Assembly: GCA_026261815.1 (NCBI GenBank)
Contig: JAMPIT010000510.1
Coordinates: 19,502,001 to 19,566,000, forward strand
Length of the DNA: 64,000 bases
From: Monarcha castaneiventris obscurior
Taxonomy: Eukaryota; Chordata; Aves; Passeriformes; Monarchidae
Reading direction: 5' to 3'
Position 1 is the stretch's first letter, and each line of letters opens with the position of its first letter. Below are positions 49,919-60,295 of this stretch, piece after piece. The position numbers were made by a program, and so were the translations under genes. A model generated the notes under the pieces. That model was not told where the DNA came from and searched no databases. It saw only the letters and a list, made by a program, of their open reading frames with translations.

Positions 49919-52900
49919 TACATCATATTCTATCACCTAGTTCACATCTGTGTAGATTTTAACTCCTCCCAGATGGTAGGGAGTTTTCTCCATGGATAAA
50001 GGTCAAAAACCATGCTGTCCAGGGGGGTTTTTCTCTCCAAAACAGGCAGAGAAATATTCCCTGTACTCTGGATTCCCACAATGCCAGACATTTTTCTGCA
50101 CTTCATCATCAGCAGGTCTCCAGTAAGGCTATAAAAGGACAGCACATGTTTTTCTGCATTCTGTTTGAGAGAGATTCTTGTCTCCAACCACTGCTTAATT
50201 TGCATTCTGCAGCTCAGATGTTTCAACAGACCAACCAACGATCATTTCTTACCGCAGGGAGGGATGGAGACTGCCCTCACAGGTCTTTTAAAGAGCATCT
50301 CAAGCAAACAGCTATCCAGCATAGTGCTGGTAAAGATGGTGCTGCATTTGGGCTACAAACTGGAGATAAGGCCCCTTAATTCTGCATCTTCTGTACTAAG
50401 ACCTGGGAAAACACAGTAGCAGAGATTGTGCCAGCACACCTAGCTGGTCTGACACCAGCTGGAGCACTTGGGCTAAAGCAAAGTGACAATAATGGAAGAC
50501 AGCTGCAATATGCTTGTCCTGCCAGAGAGAAAGGTTTACAGAAAAAACATGTGTCTCATCTTCCTCAAGCAACACCTGGAAGCTGCATAATGCAGAGACT
50601 GAAAAAATGGGAAGCAAATCTCATTCAGGAGGACAAACTGCAGGAATGGTTGAAATCTTGCTGTAAGGGCAACACTTGGTTGGCTGAAGTAGCTGTGGGT
50701 AGAGCCAGAGGACAGATTTGTCCAGGGTGCAGATATTTCAGCACAAGTGCCAACGCATACACCTCAAAAATCAATAAGACATTTTAAATCAGTGAGGTTG
50801 TTTATTTATGCTGGAAGCTATGTGTTATGACCATCTCAATTCTTACGTGCTATTACTTGGGGAAGAAAAAGGCGTGAGGCACTGCCCTCTTTAAGGGAGC
50901 CTGGTAAGAGCTAGGCAGAAAGAGCTGTGCTTGCAGAGCTGTGTCAGGCAGCCCAGAGTGGCTGAATGTCAGGCTTTGAAAGGAGCCTGTCCCCCCACCC
51001 CGTCAGTGTCCTTTGCTAGGACTGAGTGCAGAACATATTTAGCTGTCTACCATTTAAATGTAGAAATGACTGCTCCGTGACTCAATTAATAGCTCCAGTG
51101 CTCCTGGCCTGGCTCTCTCCCTTGAAGGGCAAAAAGCAGATCTCTGTGACTATTAATGCCCCTATAATGCTGCAGATTTGTTTTTTCATGATGTGGTACT
51201 CCAGAACCAGAGCACTCTCAGCTGGCTCTCCCAGACTTGCTTTCCCACTGTGCTCCCTCTTCCAGGGCAGTATGTCATATGTCTCATTCCTCAGGGACAA
51301 AGAGTCAAACCATTGTTTTTGAGGAAAACTGCTACAATTTTTGATAAGACTAAACTTAGCAGGAATCAATTAATTACCTCTGAGGAAAGGGTGTCACAGC
51401 AAACACCCATCTCCTCCCCAGGCAGTGGGACCCACTCTTGATTTCTACAAGCGATTCTCTGCTGCCCCTCACCGAGTGACTGCAGGGAAGGGTGGGAGCC
51501 TGGTGCTCCTCCTGTCTGTGCTATGCATGGTCACTGATGGGCAGTGATCTGAGCTCTGTCGTGAGCTTCAGCAGTCCCAGGACATCGGCAGTCATTGTGT
51601 CACTGGGCAGGAATGCAGAGGCTCCACGGTGAGGGAGACAGTAATGGTCTTGTCAGGCTCAGTGAACCCTGGGCAAGGTCAAGGCCCCGGGCCAAGTGGT
51701 GGGCATGGATTTTCCCAGTGATGGAGTCAAGTTTTCACATAACACTTCTGTGGCTTCCAAACACCAGGAGAAGCAGGCTTGTTTGGGGTGAAAACATTGC
51801 ATAAGGTGATTAGGTATTTTCTGTCTGAATTTAACTCTGCCAGAACCTGAGAAATGAAACACAGTGGGGGAGGTTGGAGACAGCGATCACCATGCTGCTA
51901 CATTTCAGAGACAGCAAGGGTCTGAGAGGACAGGGCAAAGATCAGAGCTGCCTCTGGTTTTGCTACTCAGATGTTTTGCCTCAAACGTGTTTTTTTACTG
52001 AGAGACTGGAGGATGATATGTTGCTCTGGAGAAAAGTATTAAAGGCTACCAGTGGGAGGGAAAGGCTGGGGAATTTCTAGATGGCACCACAACTGGGGTG
52101 GAACATAATTACTCCTCTGGAAAAAAAAGCATAAACAGCAGCCAAAACCTATAAAGTCTTAGAGAATCGCACGCAAGATATGTGCATTAAAATAAAGCCA
52201 TATTGCAAACCTAGGAGTGGATAGTAAAACACTAAGAATGTCCAAAGAGGAATGGGCCACATTAGGCAAGCTTAAACAGTAATCACCATATGCACATAAT
52301 TCCATGCTGCATTTTCATTGTCATCTTCAAGTTTCCTGCAAGGGTGGCCCTTTCTCCTTGAAGACTGCCCCCAGCAAGTGACGTGAGGTGGTATAGAATA
52401 ACTTCCTAGCCATGTCCACATGGCTCCAGGCTTCCCCTCCTCATGGCTACTGCAAAAATTAACTCTGTCCTGGATGGAAATAGGACACTTGTGTGTCAGC
52501 AAGATCTGGAGCTGTGGAGGACAATGACTCCACTCTTCATGGAGCAATGGGGAGACCAAAAGGGTATTTCCAGAGAGTGTGCAGTTTGTGGGGGAGAAGA
52601 TGGACATATGTCAAATGGAGGACGGTCAAAGTCCAGGTATTTCCTGGTATAATTAAGCAGGTTCAAGTAAAAGCTGCAGTAATGGTTTCTTTTGCAGGCC
52701 ATATTTGGGAACCTTTAAAGAAGGAGGAGGATGCTTTTCCCTCAGGAGCATTTCCTCCAGGCCACATCCAGGAAGGCTGCTCTCATGGCAGTAAGAGCCA
52801 GCCTCGGGATAATTTGATTTGAGCCAGGGCCCCACTGTGCTGTCCCCAGTGGAGGTGTCAGGAGGGCTCAGCAGTCACCCTGCTCAGCCTCTCACCTGGC

Positions 52901-53394
52901 CAAGACTTGGGAGACTGCATTAGCCCCACCAGCACTTTGCAAACTGCACCCATCTTACTTAGAGCCAGCCAAACTGCCCAGCATCACTAGAGCACAGTCT
53001 TTGGCTGGGAATGGTTTTCCTCTTAGATGTTTATTGCTTTGTGTCATGGGTGCAGCATAATTTCTGGTGGAGAAACACAACCACCACCTCTGAGGAACAC
53101 AGGTGCTCCACAGCTACACGGTTGGGGTTTTCACTTTACTCTATTTGTAGGTCAATAAAGGAGAGTATGTAGGGGGTTTCTTGGGGAGTTTCTCCATTAG
53201 CCCAGAGGGAAATTCCACATTGCGTGGAGAATGTAAAAGAAATTAAGACCTACATATATGTTTAGGTACCAACATCCTACTGAAATCGGGGGATTTAGGT
53301 TGCCAGATGTCTTTGTGGGCTGGTTTGTTCTTGGAGAGAGGAAGGCTCGGTGGTGGGAGGTCAAGCCAGGGAAGCAAAGGTCGGTCCTTAAAGC
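49919..53394. other. Intergenic, no gene recognised
   Basis: Ordinary mid-GC sequence lies between the second LTR and the 53.4-kb GC-rich island. I see no exon with splice context, RNA gene or recognisable transposon. Confidence 0.6.
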
Positions 53395-53746
53395 CGGCAG
53401 TAAGTGCTGTGACAGGAGCCCCCATAAACCCCGGGGACCTCAGGGCTGCGCACACCTGGGGTCTGGCCCGGCGGGTGACAGGCTGAAGCCCCGGCAACAC
53501 GCCCTGCTAGCGGAGGCTCGAGCCCCGCGGAGCAGCCGCCGTTCCCGGGCTGTGTGCGGGGGCTGGAGGCGGCTCCTGCCGCGGGAGGGGAACGGGAGAG
53601 GCCGCGGGGGCAGCGCGGGGCGCGGGCGGCAAGGCCCCGGCCGGCAAGGCCCCGGCCGCCCGCACGGGGGCACCGCAGGCCGGCGCCTGGGCCCGGGGCC
53701 GCCGCCCGCTCTGCCCGCGCCTGGGAGGGGCTCCGGGGGCCGGCCT
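53395..53746. promoter_or_regulatory. CpG-island-like GC-rich segment
   Basis: About 350 bp are extremely rich in G+C and in CpG (GCCGCGGG, CGCGGGGCGCGGGCGGC and similar) against a mid-GC background, with an abrupt left edge. It includes a perfect 15-bp tandem duplication, GGCAAGGCCCCGGCC, at 53628-53642 and 53643-53657. Unmethylated CpG islands like this often mark promoters, but I see no clear exon or strand. A GTAAGT at 53400-53405 could act as a splice donor on the + strand, but nothing supports an exon before it. It may be an unannotated or alternative promoter, or simply GC-rich DNA linked to the adjacent minisatellite. Confidence 0.55.
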
Positions 53747-54112
53747 GGGATGGGCCCGGGGTGGGGCTCGGGATGGGCCCGGGGTGGGGCTCGGGATGGG
53801 CCCGGGGTGGGGCTCGGGATGGGCCCGGGGTGGGCTCCGGGGTGGGGCCCGGGGTGGGCTCCGGGAGCGGGCTCCGGGAGCGGGCTCCGGGGTGGGCTCC
53901 GGGATGGGCTCCGGGGTGGGGCCCGGGGTGAGCTCCGGGATGGGCTCCGGGTGGGTTCCGGGGTCGGCTCGGGATGGGCGCCGGGATGGACTCGGGATGG
54001 GCCCGGGGTGGGCTCCGGGATGGGCCCGGGGTGGGCTCCGGGGTGGGCTCCGGGATGGGCTCGGGATGGGCTCCGGGCTGGGCTCCGGGCTGGGCTCCGG
54101 GGCTGAGCTCCA
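53747..54112. repeat. 12-bp GC-rich minisatellite (about 30 units), G-quadruplex prone
   Basis: A tandem array of a 12-bp unit with consensus GGGRTGGGCTCC runs for about 365 bp. The left end forms a higher-order 24-bp unit (GGGATGGGCCCG followed by GGGTGGGGCTCG) repeated three times almost perfectly at 53747-53818; after that single 12-mers vary in the fourth and last bases. Nearly every unit has two runs of three or more G on the + strand, so G-quadruplex formation is expected. Because the unit is a multiple of three and lacks stops, several frames on both strands stay open and yield Gly/Trp/Pro-rich peptides (for example + strand 53258-54106 and minus strand 53388-54194). These are by-products of the repeat, not genes. 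Confidence 0.92.
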
Positions 54113-54559
54113 GGCTGATCCCCGTGCCGGAGGCTGTTCCTGCCTCACCGGTTCCTGGGGATTCAAGGTGTGGACACGCCCTTGATCCCGGCATGGTCCA
54201 GTCTAATCGTGTACACTGCAGTTAGCAGTGGTGGTCACAGGCACAGCCTGCTCGCTTGCAGTGTGGCTTGCCTGTTTTTTTTTTTTTCCCCGGACCTTGC
54301 TCAGGTGCCCAGAAACCATCACCTAGACCAGTGGAAGAGCAAGAGTTAAGAATTTGGCTATCACAGGTTGCCTGGGTTATCAAGAGAGACTGGAAATGAT
54401 GCAACGCCACTAGTTCCTGCCGTACGGAGCATACACATGGAGCCCTACCATCACAGTTTTGTCCTGCTATAGAAGAGACTGTCTCTAATTCAGGTAGGAA
54501 GGCAGAAATAACAAAAGCTCTCTTACTGCAAGGACTGAGCTGGGAAAAAAAAGAGAAGC

Positions 54560-54705
54560 TGCAGAAAAGATACTCTCACTGGAGAATATTCAAGCACTAT
54601 CTGGTTGCAATCCTGTGCCATGTGCTCTAGGATGACCCAGCTTGAGCAGGGAGGTTGGACCAAATGACCCACTGTGGTCCCTTCCAGCCTGACCCATTCT
54701 GTGAA
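54560..54705 (+). mobile_element. CR1 LINE 3' terminal fragment, + strand
   Basis: About 145 bp of CR1 3' end: CACTGGAGAATATTCAAGCA (54578-54597), ATCCTGTGCCATGTGCTCTA (54610-54629), GAGCAGGGAGGTTGGACCAA (54644-54663), then GTGGTCCCTTCCAGCCTGAC and ATTCTGTG. It is closest to the 3' end of the CR1 copy at 15.3-15.5 kb, sharing the unusual GTGCCATGTGCTCT wording, so both probably belong to one CR1 subfamily. Confidence 0.9.
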
Positions 54706-54774
54706 GAGGGTGCAAAGGGTGTATGTGAGCAATGTAAGAGGACCACAGAAACAAGATTTGAGTATGGAAGAACA

Positions 54775-55215
54775 TGGCACCTGAAACCATCATGCTGTGC
54801 TGGGTGAAGGACTGGCTGAAGGGCAGAGCTCAAAGGGCTATAGTGAATGGGGCTACATCCAGCTGGTGACCGGTGCCCACTGGTGCTCCTCAGGGATCAG
54901 TCCTAGGCCAGTCCTGCTCCTGTAGTTACCAATGGTCTGGATGCAAGAGTGCAGTGCTGGTGATACCAAACTGGGAGGTGCTTTTGGCTTTCTTGAGGGA
55001 TGGGGGCTTTGCAGAGGGATCTGCATAGATTGGAACATTGGGCTATGATTTACAGCATGACATTTAACAAGTCCAAATGCTGGATTTTGCACCCAGGATG
55101 AAGTAATGCCAGGCACATGTATAAACTGGGAGAGGGGTGGCTGCAGAGCAGCCCTGCAGAGAGGGATCTGGGGTTCATGGTGGGCAGCAGCTCAGTCTGG
55201 GTCAGAGTTGCAAAC
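54775..55215 (+). mobile_element. CR1 LINE reverse-transcriptase fragment, + strand
   Basis: This segment matches the reverse-transcriptase frame of CR1 at the nucleotide level: GACTGGCTGAAGGGCAGAGC (54809-54828), GGGGCTACATCCAGCTGGTG (54849-54868) with ACCGGT next, GTGCTCCTCAGGGATCAGTC (54883-54902), CTGGTGATACCAAACTGGGA (54957-54976, at the F/YADD region) and CTGCAGAGAGGGATCTGGGG (55155-55174). Stops and deletions break the frame. It lies downstream of a CR1 3' tail but is a more upstream part of the element, so it is a separate insertion. Confidence 0.85.
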
Positions 55216-58200
55216 TCAAGAATAAAGGGATGTGGTATTACACTTGTGTATCTCCACAAGCAAAGGGGGATGTATTTGGGATATAGTTTTGGTAGTGAAC
55301 ATATTATAGAAGAACTAGTTACTGTAAAAAAAATTGGATCAGTGTGTTGATAGAACTTCAAAAGGTTAAAAATACCTTTCTGGGTTTTGTTTGTTTGTTT
55401 GTTTGTTTGTTTGTTTTTCCACAGGGAAAACATCAAGAAATTTAAGAAAAGTAGTGACTGGAGTTAATGAATTTGACAAGCTCTGGAGTTGCATATGAGG
55501 GTGTATGAGATTTTACATCAGAGGTAGAAAATCTTTCTGGAATTTGCATGCCAAGCAAAAGGAAAACGAACAAGGACATTCTCCTGAGTTACCTGGATGA
55601 ATGACTGTCCAAGGAAGGATGCTAAGTGTAAACAATCTGTGGCAACAGATAAAGAGGTCAGTCAGTCTATGTAGTTATGTTTTGAAGGTCAAAAACTGTA
55701 GGAATACAGCACCAAATGCCAAAAGTCAAGCTGAGTTAGACCTTGCAAAGATCTGTGAAGATGAATGCGGAAAGCTTTGTTAACTGTAGAAATAGAAACA
55801 AAATTTAAAAAGGAGGAAGTGGGGCTGCTGTGTGCAGAGTAGGAGGCTGAGATCAAACACAGTATTTGGATCATCAAGGGCCAGACCTAGGGGGGTACAC
55901 AGGCTTGTAATGCCAGGAAGTTAATTAGGTGTGGGAACAAAATGTACAATGCTGAGGAAGATGTCTTATTCTTTTGCCTAGTAAGTGAGAGAAAGTCACG
56001 TTCTAGGGGCTAAAATCTACAACAACTGATGTGGTATCTGAGCTGCTCATGAGGAAATGCCAAAGCCACCTGTCCAAAACCATCTTGTCTGGTTCTAGGT
56101 TTACAACAAAGCTCCAGCCTCTCTGGCTACACCTGTATCAGCAAGTAGAGGATGGTGAGGGCTTAGGATGGTCTACCAGTCCTCAACTGCCCATGGTGTT
56201 AAACAGTTCCTGCTACAGGTATGCTCTAGGCAAGACAGCCCTCTCCCAGGAATTGCTTGCACACTGTTCATGGGACAGCACCAGATTATTCTTCCCAGCA
56301 AACAGTTTGGAGGTGGTTACCCTGCTATGGAGCTGTTTTGGAAAAGAATAAGGTTTTGCTGTATGGATGGAAGCTGTGCTGTGCAACCTGCCCTCAAAGA
56401 CAGAGAACAAGTCCCTTCTTTAGTTACACAAGTCTTGCCGCTGAGACTGGGATGATACAAATGACTCTTGGATGACCTTGGATGTTAGAGGTCATTAACC
56501 ACTTGTTAACTGTTTTTTGGTTAAACTGGTAGAGAACTACTGCATTTCCCCATTTACACATTTTGTTACACCTTCACATTTGGCTTGATAAATTTTGCAG
56601 GAGATGTTGAACTGCTTGGTCAAAGCAGCTCTGCCCTCCTCACTGCCTTATCTGTCATGATCTTGTGGTAGACAAGGCAGTATTCATCTCACACTTAGTT
56701 TCACACATCCAGCCCATATCTGTGCTTGGTAGTTACACATAAGGTGTGTCCCTAAGCACTGTTCCACAAACAGCTGTATTGACTGCTTTTTTGTTACTCT
56801 GCTAAGCTTGCTGAAGACAGAAAATGCTTATGGAACAGAATGGTTAGTGCCCACACTATTAAATCCTCCTACCCTCCAAAACAGGGTGCTTGTTTGTAAA
56901 CAGGGAATGGCCACAGGCTTGTCCTAACAATTCTTGTGTCTAAGGATTATTTGGGATACTGTTAGTTGGTATGGATGAAAACTGTGCCATAGGCCTTTAA
57001 AAAAAATTTAGCAAAAGTGTGATTAAGTTCCATGAGTGTTCCTTCACCTTGTTTAAATTACAAGTATAGAAGGAGTCAGCACCACAATGTTGGTACCACC
57101 CCAGGCACAGTTTTTGCCTGTAACAACTCTCTTGGAACAACACACAGGCATGTTTGGGATGATAGTATGCCCCAGGGACCATTCCCAGTAGACAGCTGGG
57201 ATGTGGTCAGGTCTTTCTAGATTATGATACAGCTAGTTCACTTCAGGTATCTTACTTAGAATGAGGTAGCAAAAGGTCCATTGAGGGCACTGAGCATGAC
57301 CAAGAACATAAAATAACTTCCATGAAAAGGATAACTAAGTTGACTGGATTCTTCGAGACTAGAAATGAAGATATTGTTAAATATACATTTCATAAAGACA
57401 TATAAAAGCCTGAAAAACACAGACATGGAAGTAGGTATGAATTGTTCACTGTCTTCTCCAGTGCAAGAAGAAGAAAGCTAACAAATAGCAGGGTAAAAAG
57501 AAACAAAATGAGGCCCAGGATAGAAGAGAAAAATGCCACTCCTGGGTTCCACAGATTAAAATTAACTAGGACGGGCTGACCAGCTGCTTAATTAAAGAGC
57601 AAGGAAGGATTAAGGTGCAACAAATGATTTTTGAATACAGTTTAATTCTAGCAAAAAAAAAAGAGACATTTCAGAAATGTTTGGTTGGGTTTTTTTTCCT
57701 ATTAATTGGTACTTGGTGTTCTTGGGTACTTCAGCTTGGCATAAAAGAGGGGCTTTTTTTCCAGAACAGTTTTAGGAGCCATTATCTCAGACCACCACTC
57801 CCCTTATTTATGCAACTACATCTGTTAATAACACAGGAGATGAACCAGGGCTCTATAGCAGTGACAGGCAGAAGCAGATGGCAACATGACAGGTATAGCT
57901 GTTGATCTCACATGGAGAAGCTGATGAAGAAACACAGCAGTAAAACATTGTTTTAGGGGTTTTTGTGAATGCTTACCCCAAAAAATGTCCTCCAGCCTCT
58001 CCAATGAGTAATTGTTAATGAGCATGGTGCAGCTGTAATTGACATTCAGCAATTTCTTTCTTTCTTTAGTGTTTTGCCTCTTAATCACTGAAGGATTGTT
58101 CTACAGCTCTACTTTTTTTCTGGAAAAGAAAAACAATTCCTTACTTTTTTCTTTAATGAATGGGGTTCCTACCTATTTTTTTCAGGATTCCACCAAGTAG

Positions 58201-58431
58201 ATGGATTTCTTTATGATTAAATGTCAAAATAAGCACAGTACTCCAATTTCAGCACTATTGATTCATAATTACTTTCTACATCCAACATATGTCTCAGGTA
58301 AGATGCTCTACTAGAAAGATACTCTTCTTTTGGGTAGTATTTTTTATTTCATTAGTACCATTAGTCCCATGCAGCAGTTTCACATGACTTTTGGGATCCA
58401 CTGAACCTCCTGGTCTCTTTCTAATCAGAGT
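55216..58431. other. Intergenic, no gene recognised
   Basis: This 3.2-kb stretch contains a (GTTT)n run at 55389-55418 and otherwise nothing I can name. Short frames on both strands lack domains. Confidence 0.6.
55389..55418. repeat. (GTTT)n microsatellite
   Basis: About seven perfect GTTT units run to a short T tract, read directly. Confidence 0.95.
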
Positions 58432-58650
58432 CATTTAGGTTGCAAAAGACCTCTCAGATCCTCAAGCCCAACCATTAACCCAGTGCTGCCAAGTCTACCA
58501 CTAAGCCCCCTCTGTCCCTACACATCTTTTAAATATCTTCAGGGATGGTGACTTCCTGGCATGCCTGTTCCAATGCTTCACAACCCTTTTGTGAAGAAGT
58601 TTTTCTTAATATCCAATCTAAACCTCCTCCAATACAATTTGAATTGGTTG
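58432..58650 (-). mobile_element. CR1 LINE 3' fragment, minus strand
   Basis: About 220 bp read as the reverse complement of CR1: AGGTTGCAAAAGACCTCTCA (58437-58456), CCCAACCATTAACCCAGTGC (58468-58487), TTCAGGGATGGTGACTTCCT (58539-58558), CTTCACAACCCTTTTGTGAA (58576-58595) and TATCCAATCTAAACCTCCTC. The wording parallels the minus-strand copy at 37.9 kb, so they are the same CR1 type. Truncated and non-coding. Confidence 0.9.
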
Positions 58651-59024
58651 CTCAGCCAAATGTCCTTCACTGCTTATTTGGGTTTTTTCCCTTAACTATC
58701 ACTCTCCTCCTTTCTAGAATTCTACTTTATTTTTGGAGTTTCTTCAAGATTCATGTTCAGATGCTTTCTCATCCAGTGCACTGGACAAGTTCCCCATAGT
58801 GGTCTCTTAAGAATGGTAATGGAAATGGGATCTTGCCAAGCCTGGCACAGACCCCATGCTGTTCTCCTTCCAACATCCACAGTTCTTTTGGGCTGTTTGC
58901 CCCAGTTTTGGGGAGAGCCATGGCAGTTTCATCAACAGTGTATTTTCCTGATTGGGAGTATTGTGCTTCATGGGAGGTTATGTCAAAAGCCTAATCCAAG
59001 TCCACCAGTGTCCACCATCACTGA

Positions 59025-59243
59025 ATCCTGGGCTGCACCAAAAGCAGCATGGCCAGCAGGCTGAGGGTGATCCTCCCCCTCTGCTCTGCTATTGTCAGAC
59101 CCCACCTGGAGTGCTGCGTACAGTTCTGGTGTCCCCAGCATAAAAAGGACATGGAACTGTTGGAGCAAGTCTAAAGGATGGCCACAAAGTTGGTAAGAGG
59201 ACTGGGACACCTCTCGTGTGAAGACAGATGGGGAGAATTGGGG
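59025..59243 (+). mobile_element. CR1 LINE, left half of a copy split by an LTR, + strand
   Basis: CR1 3' region from TCCTGGGCTGCACCAAAAGC (59026-59045) through CTGGAGTGCTGCGTACAGTT (59106-59125) and GGACACCTCTCGTGTGAAGA (59206-59225) to GAGAATTGGGG, where it stops abruptly at the edge of a solo LTR. The next CR1 bases in the expected order (GGGGCTGTTCAGTCTGGAG) resume on the far side of the LTR at 59737, so these are two halves of one insertion. Confidence 0.92.
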
Positions 59244-59736
59244 TGATACCAAAATCAGATGGATAGAAACTTTCTAGCACAGTTCTGAGTACTAGGTGGC
59301 AGGCATTCTTTATTACAGCATGCTGGTCACTTGGAGGATATTTCCTCTAATCGATGCCCTGTGTGTCAGGTGTACAGCTTTTATCATAAACACTGATTAC
59401 TTATTCATTAGCTATCTCCACTTCCTTGACTTTATTTTACATAGTTGCAATGGTTCCTTGGGTTTGTCTTCAACATCCAGTGTCCTTTTTATGGGTCTGT
59501 TCTTCAACTCCCGCTTTTGATTAAGTACAGTGTCATTGTTTTGCTTAACTTCTACTTTTTCAGCCTTGCAGAGCTGCGCTGGCATCCTGCTTGCGTTTTG
59601 CATGACTTCTGTCTGCCTAAGTTACATCCTTTATTTATTTCTCCAAGGCTGTGGTATTCTGTTCTGCTGTCCCTGGTAAGAAGTAAAATGTTGTTCCTTA
59701 TCAAGGGAGTGAAATGCTGTTCTACTGTCCTTATCA
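59244..59736 (-). mobile_element. Solo retroviral LTR (493 bp) inserted inside a CR1, minus strand
   Basis: The element begins TGATA and ends TATCA on the + strand, a perfect 5-bp terminal inverted repeat with TG...CA ends. It is flanked by GGGG on both sides (59240-59243 and 59737-59740), consistent with a 4-bp target-site duplication. On the minus strand it has a TATA box, CCATAAAAAGG (complement of about 59484-59494), and downstream a poly(A) signal in TGTAATAAAGAATGCC (AATAAA is the complement of 59309-59314), followed by about 65 bp of U5. It interrupts a CR1 copy cleanly. No internal viral sequence is present. A relic open frame at 59412-59603 on the minus strand is not a gene. Confidence 0.85.
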
Positions 59737-60137
59737 GGGGCTGTTCAGTCTGGAGAAAAGGTTGTGTGGAGACCTCACAGCAGCCTTCCAGTATCTTAAG
59801 GGGGCCTACAGGGGAGCTGGAAGGGGACTCTTTGTCAGGAACTGTAGTGATAGGACAAGATGGGTAAAAAATGAAAAGAGGGGAGTGTAGGTTAGATAAT
59901 AGAAATAATTTTTTTACTGTGAGGGTGGCGAGACACTGGAAGAGGTTGCCCAGGGAGGCTGTGGATGCTCCAACCCTGGCAGTGTTCAAGGACAGATTGA
60001 CTAATGCATCTTAAGGCATCACCTTGAGCAACCTGGTGGAGTGGGAGGTGTCCCTGTCCACAGCAGGAGAGTTTAGGACTGGATGATCTTTAAGGTCCAT
60101 TCCAAACCCTTAACAGTCTATGATTCCATGATTATCC
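59737..60137 (+). mobile_element. CR1 LINE, right half of the LTR-split copy, + strand
   Basis: CR1 resumes with GGGGCTGTTCAGTCTGGAGA (59737-59756), then CTCACAGCAGCCTTCCAGTA (59774-59793), TTTTTACTGTGAGGGTGGCG (59910-59929), GAGGTTGCCCAGGGAGGCTG (59942-59961), the GGACTGGATGATCTTTAAGG block (60076-60095) and a terminal tail TCTATGATTCCATGATTAT (60117-60135). With the left half it forms about 620 bp of 5'-truncated CR1. Its tail ends only about 160 bp before the CpG island. Confidence 0.93.
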
Positions 60138-60295
60138 ACTGCATCACTTTCGTGCCGGCATCTCTTGCTCAACCGTGTTCTGCAGAATCCATCAGCTCTC
60201 AGAGCACGGTGTGCGCTACAGCTGAACGGATGATTCAGTACAATCCAGCCCCTCCGTTCTGAGGAGAAAAAGAAAAACCGAGTAGCTTTTTAGTC

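Noticed and set aside
53400..53405. GTAAGT at the left edge of the 53.4-kb CpG block as a splice donor of a first exon
   Set aside because: It lies before, not inside or after, the CpG-rich part, and nothing upstream looks like a promoter or exon.
42369..59736. LTRs as parts of one or more complete proviruses
   Set aside because: The three LTRs differ in sequence and flanking-repeat length, and no gag, pol or env-like sequence lies between them; each is a solo LTR.
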